Assembly (NCBI RefSeq): GCF_019969845.1
Contig: NZ_JAHXYR010000009.1
Coordinates: forward strand, 186,001-250,000
Direction: 5' to 3'
DNA from: Sphingobacterium sp. GVS05A
GTDB lineage: Bacteria > Bacteroidota > Bacteroidia > Sphingobacteriales > Sphingobacteriaceae
DNA: 64,000 nt
The notes beneath the pieces are model-generated. The model searched no databases and had not been told where the DNA came from. It saw only the letters and a list, made by a program, of their open reading frames with translations. This document shows positions 62,978 through 64,000 of the stretch, piece after piece; position 1 is the first letter of the stretch; every line of letters begins with the position of its first letter. A program made the position numbers and the translations under genes.

Positions 62978-64000
62978 ATGAAAATCGAAATAAATAAATC
63001 AAAAACCATTATAAAGAGAGTTGCAAAATTGGGAGTCCTAATCGCGTCGGCCAATATCCTATTTTCATCATGTATGAAGGATTTAGATAATAAGATAGAT
63101 GAGACTAGGGTGACGGATGCGTCTTTTTGGAAAACCGAACAGCACTTGCTGATGGGGGTAAATTATCTTTATACCTTCTTGCCAGGAATAGGCGAAAATA
63201 GCGCCGCAAATTGGACTGATGATTCTCGTTCTACAGGTAACAATTCGATCAGCGATGGATCCCGCTTGGTGCCTAATGGTAGCGGAGATTATACAAGTAA
63301 TTATCAGCTAATCCGCGCAGTAAATACTGTCTTGGAAAAGGCAGAAAAGATGTCGCTAGACGCAGTTGTTATAACGAAATATAGCGCTGAAGCACGATTT
63401 TTTAGAGCTTATGCTTATGGCGAATTGCTCAAGAGATTTGGAGGAATGCCGATCATAACCCGTACCATGGACCTTGGGGATGAATTGCTTCAAGCGCCAA
63501 GAGGAACACGTGATGAAGTTGTCAATCTGATTTATAGTGACCTGGATTATGCGATCCAAAATTTACCTGAGGCCAGTGCGACAAAATCCACCGATTACGG
63601 CCGAATCAATAAAAGTGTTGCACAGGCGCTTAAGGTTAGACTTGCACTTTTTGAAGGAACTTTTGAAAAGTATCATCAATTTGGAGATGCTAAAAAACAC
63701 CTGACATTAGCGAAAAATACGGCCAATGATATTATTTCAACAGGTTATTTTAAGCTTTTTACTTATGGAGCTAACCCAGAAAAGAGTTATTATTATCTTT
63801 TTCAAAAAGAAGGAAACGGTTATGCAAATAAGGAAGTCATATTACCCCGTTTATATGGGAAAGATATGACGGATAGAATCTCGACACATAATTATAGCCG
63901 GAATATAGAGCAAGGGGCGATTACACCTACACGTTATTTAGTGGACGCTTACTTGTATATTGATGGTTTACCTAGAGAGGGTGCGAATAGATCACCTTAT
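62978..64000 (+). CDS. RagB/SusD family lipoprotein, truncated by the right edge
   Basis: The ATG at 62978 opens a frame that runs to the end of the window (341 codons, no stop). It has a lipoprotein signal with Cys 32 in NILFSSCMKD, then the SusD helical fold: VTDASFWKTEQHLLMGVNY, ANTVLEK-like AVNTVLEKAEKM, and EARFFRAYAYGELLKRFGGM. SusD proteins cap the SusC barrel at the cell surface and bind glycans. It follows susC by 13 bases, so the two are co-transcribed. The C-terminal third lies outside the window. Confidence 0.93.
   Translation, partial: MKIEINKSKTIIKRVAKLGVLIASANILFSSCMKDLDNKIDETRVTDASFWKTEQHLLMGVNYLYTFLPGIGENSAANWTDDSRSTGNNSISDGSRLVPNGSGDYTSNYQLIRAVNTVLEKAEKMSLDAVVITKYSAEARFFRAYAYGELLKRFGGMPIITRTMDLGDELLQAPRGTRDEVVNLIYSDLDYAIQNLPEASATKSTDYGRINKSVAQALKVRLALFEGTFEKYHQFGDAKKHLTLAKNTANDIISTGYFKLFTYGANPEKSYYYLFQKEGNGYANKEVILPRLYGKDMTDRISTHNYSRNIEQGAITPTRYLVDAYLYIDGLPREGANRSPY

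Overview
The window looks like chromosomal DNA of a Bacteroidota species, most likely Sphingobacterium or a close relative. The basis is a SusC/SusD pair with a hybrid two-component regulator, an IPExxxVDY-type protein next to pyruvate kinase, an acpP-fabF-rnc run, adjacent pdhA-pdhC, an RprX/RprY-like sensor pair, promoters of the TTTG-N19-TAnnTTTG kind, and moderate AT richness. No tRNA, rRNA, CRISPR array or prophage was seen.

Layout. (1) 1-3270: a gluconate locus, with 6-phosphogluconate dehydrogenase (left edge, minus) divergent from gluconokinase and a GntP permease; then a TPM-domain membrane protein. (2) 4993-11575: six plus-strand genes for membrane-lipid chemistry. A CDP-alcohol phosphatidyltransferase, a CDP-diglyceride synthase, a PAP2/dual-specificity phosphatase fusion and a hydrolase/methyltransferase fusion correspond to enterobacterial YnbA, YnbB, YnbD and YnbC. 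A patatin-like protein and a short-chain dehydrogenase sit among them. The product of this pathway is unknown. (3) 11687-22392: a convergent minus-strand island with a YbjN/DUF2170-like protein, a PspA/IM30 protein, a DUF4177 protein, a YqiJ-like OB-fold membrane protein, a YqiK-like flotillin, an exported serine hydrolase and a 1614-residue DUF3686/AAA ATPase. A divergent XRE regulator and a palindrome lie at its head. This resembles the PspA-flotillin-AAA envelope-stress neighbourhoods.

(4) 23128-26940: small lipoproteins, an SSB, a zinc-ribbon protein, a membrane-anchored XRE protein and a TPR protein with a long structured leader. (5) 26985-28764: one IS1182-type insertion sequence. (6) 28787-31314: metE under a SAM-I (S-box) riboswitch. 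(7) 31432-43678: housekeeping genes, namely an RprX/RprY-like two-component pair, pyruvate kinase, IPExxxVDY protein, acyl carrier protein, FabF, RNase III, HisRS, and pyruvate dehydrogenase E1-alpha and E2.

(8) 43892-64000: a second serine hydrolase, a CoA-binding protein, a ROK regulator, and then carbohydrate genes. These are a HEAT-repeat protein with two DUF1080 domains and a Tat-exported Gfo/Idh/MocA oxidoreductase (a likely 3-keto-sugar pair), GH95-like and GH88 hydrolases, a hybrid two-component regulator, a SusC receptor, and a SusD that runs off the right edge. Together they read as a polysaccharide utilization locus continuing beyond the window.

The least explained parts are the ynb-like lipid cluster with its altered catalytic motifs, the Psp/flotillin/ATPase island facing it, the structured leader at 26150-26433, and a 10-bp-period repeat array upstream of the zinc-ribbon gene. 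All assignments come from reading the sequence; no database search was run.
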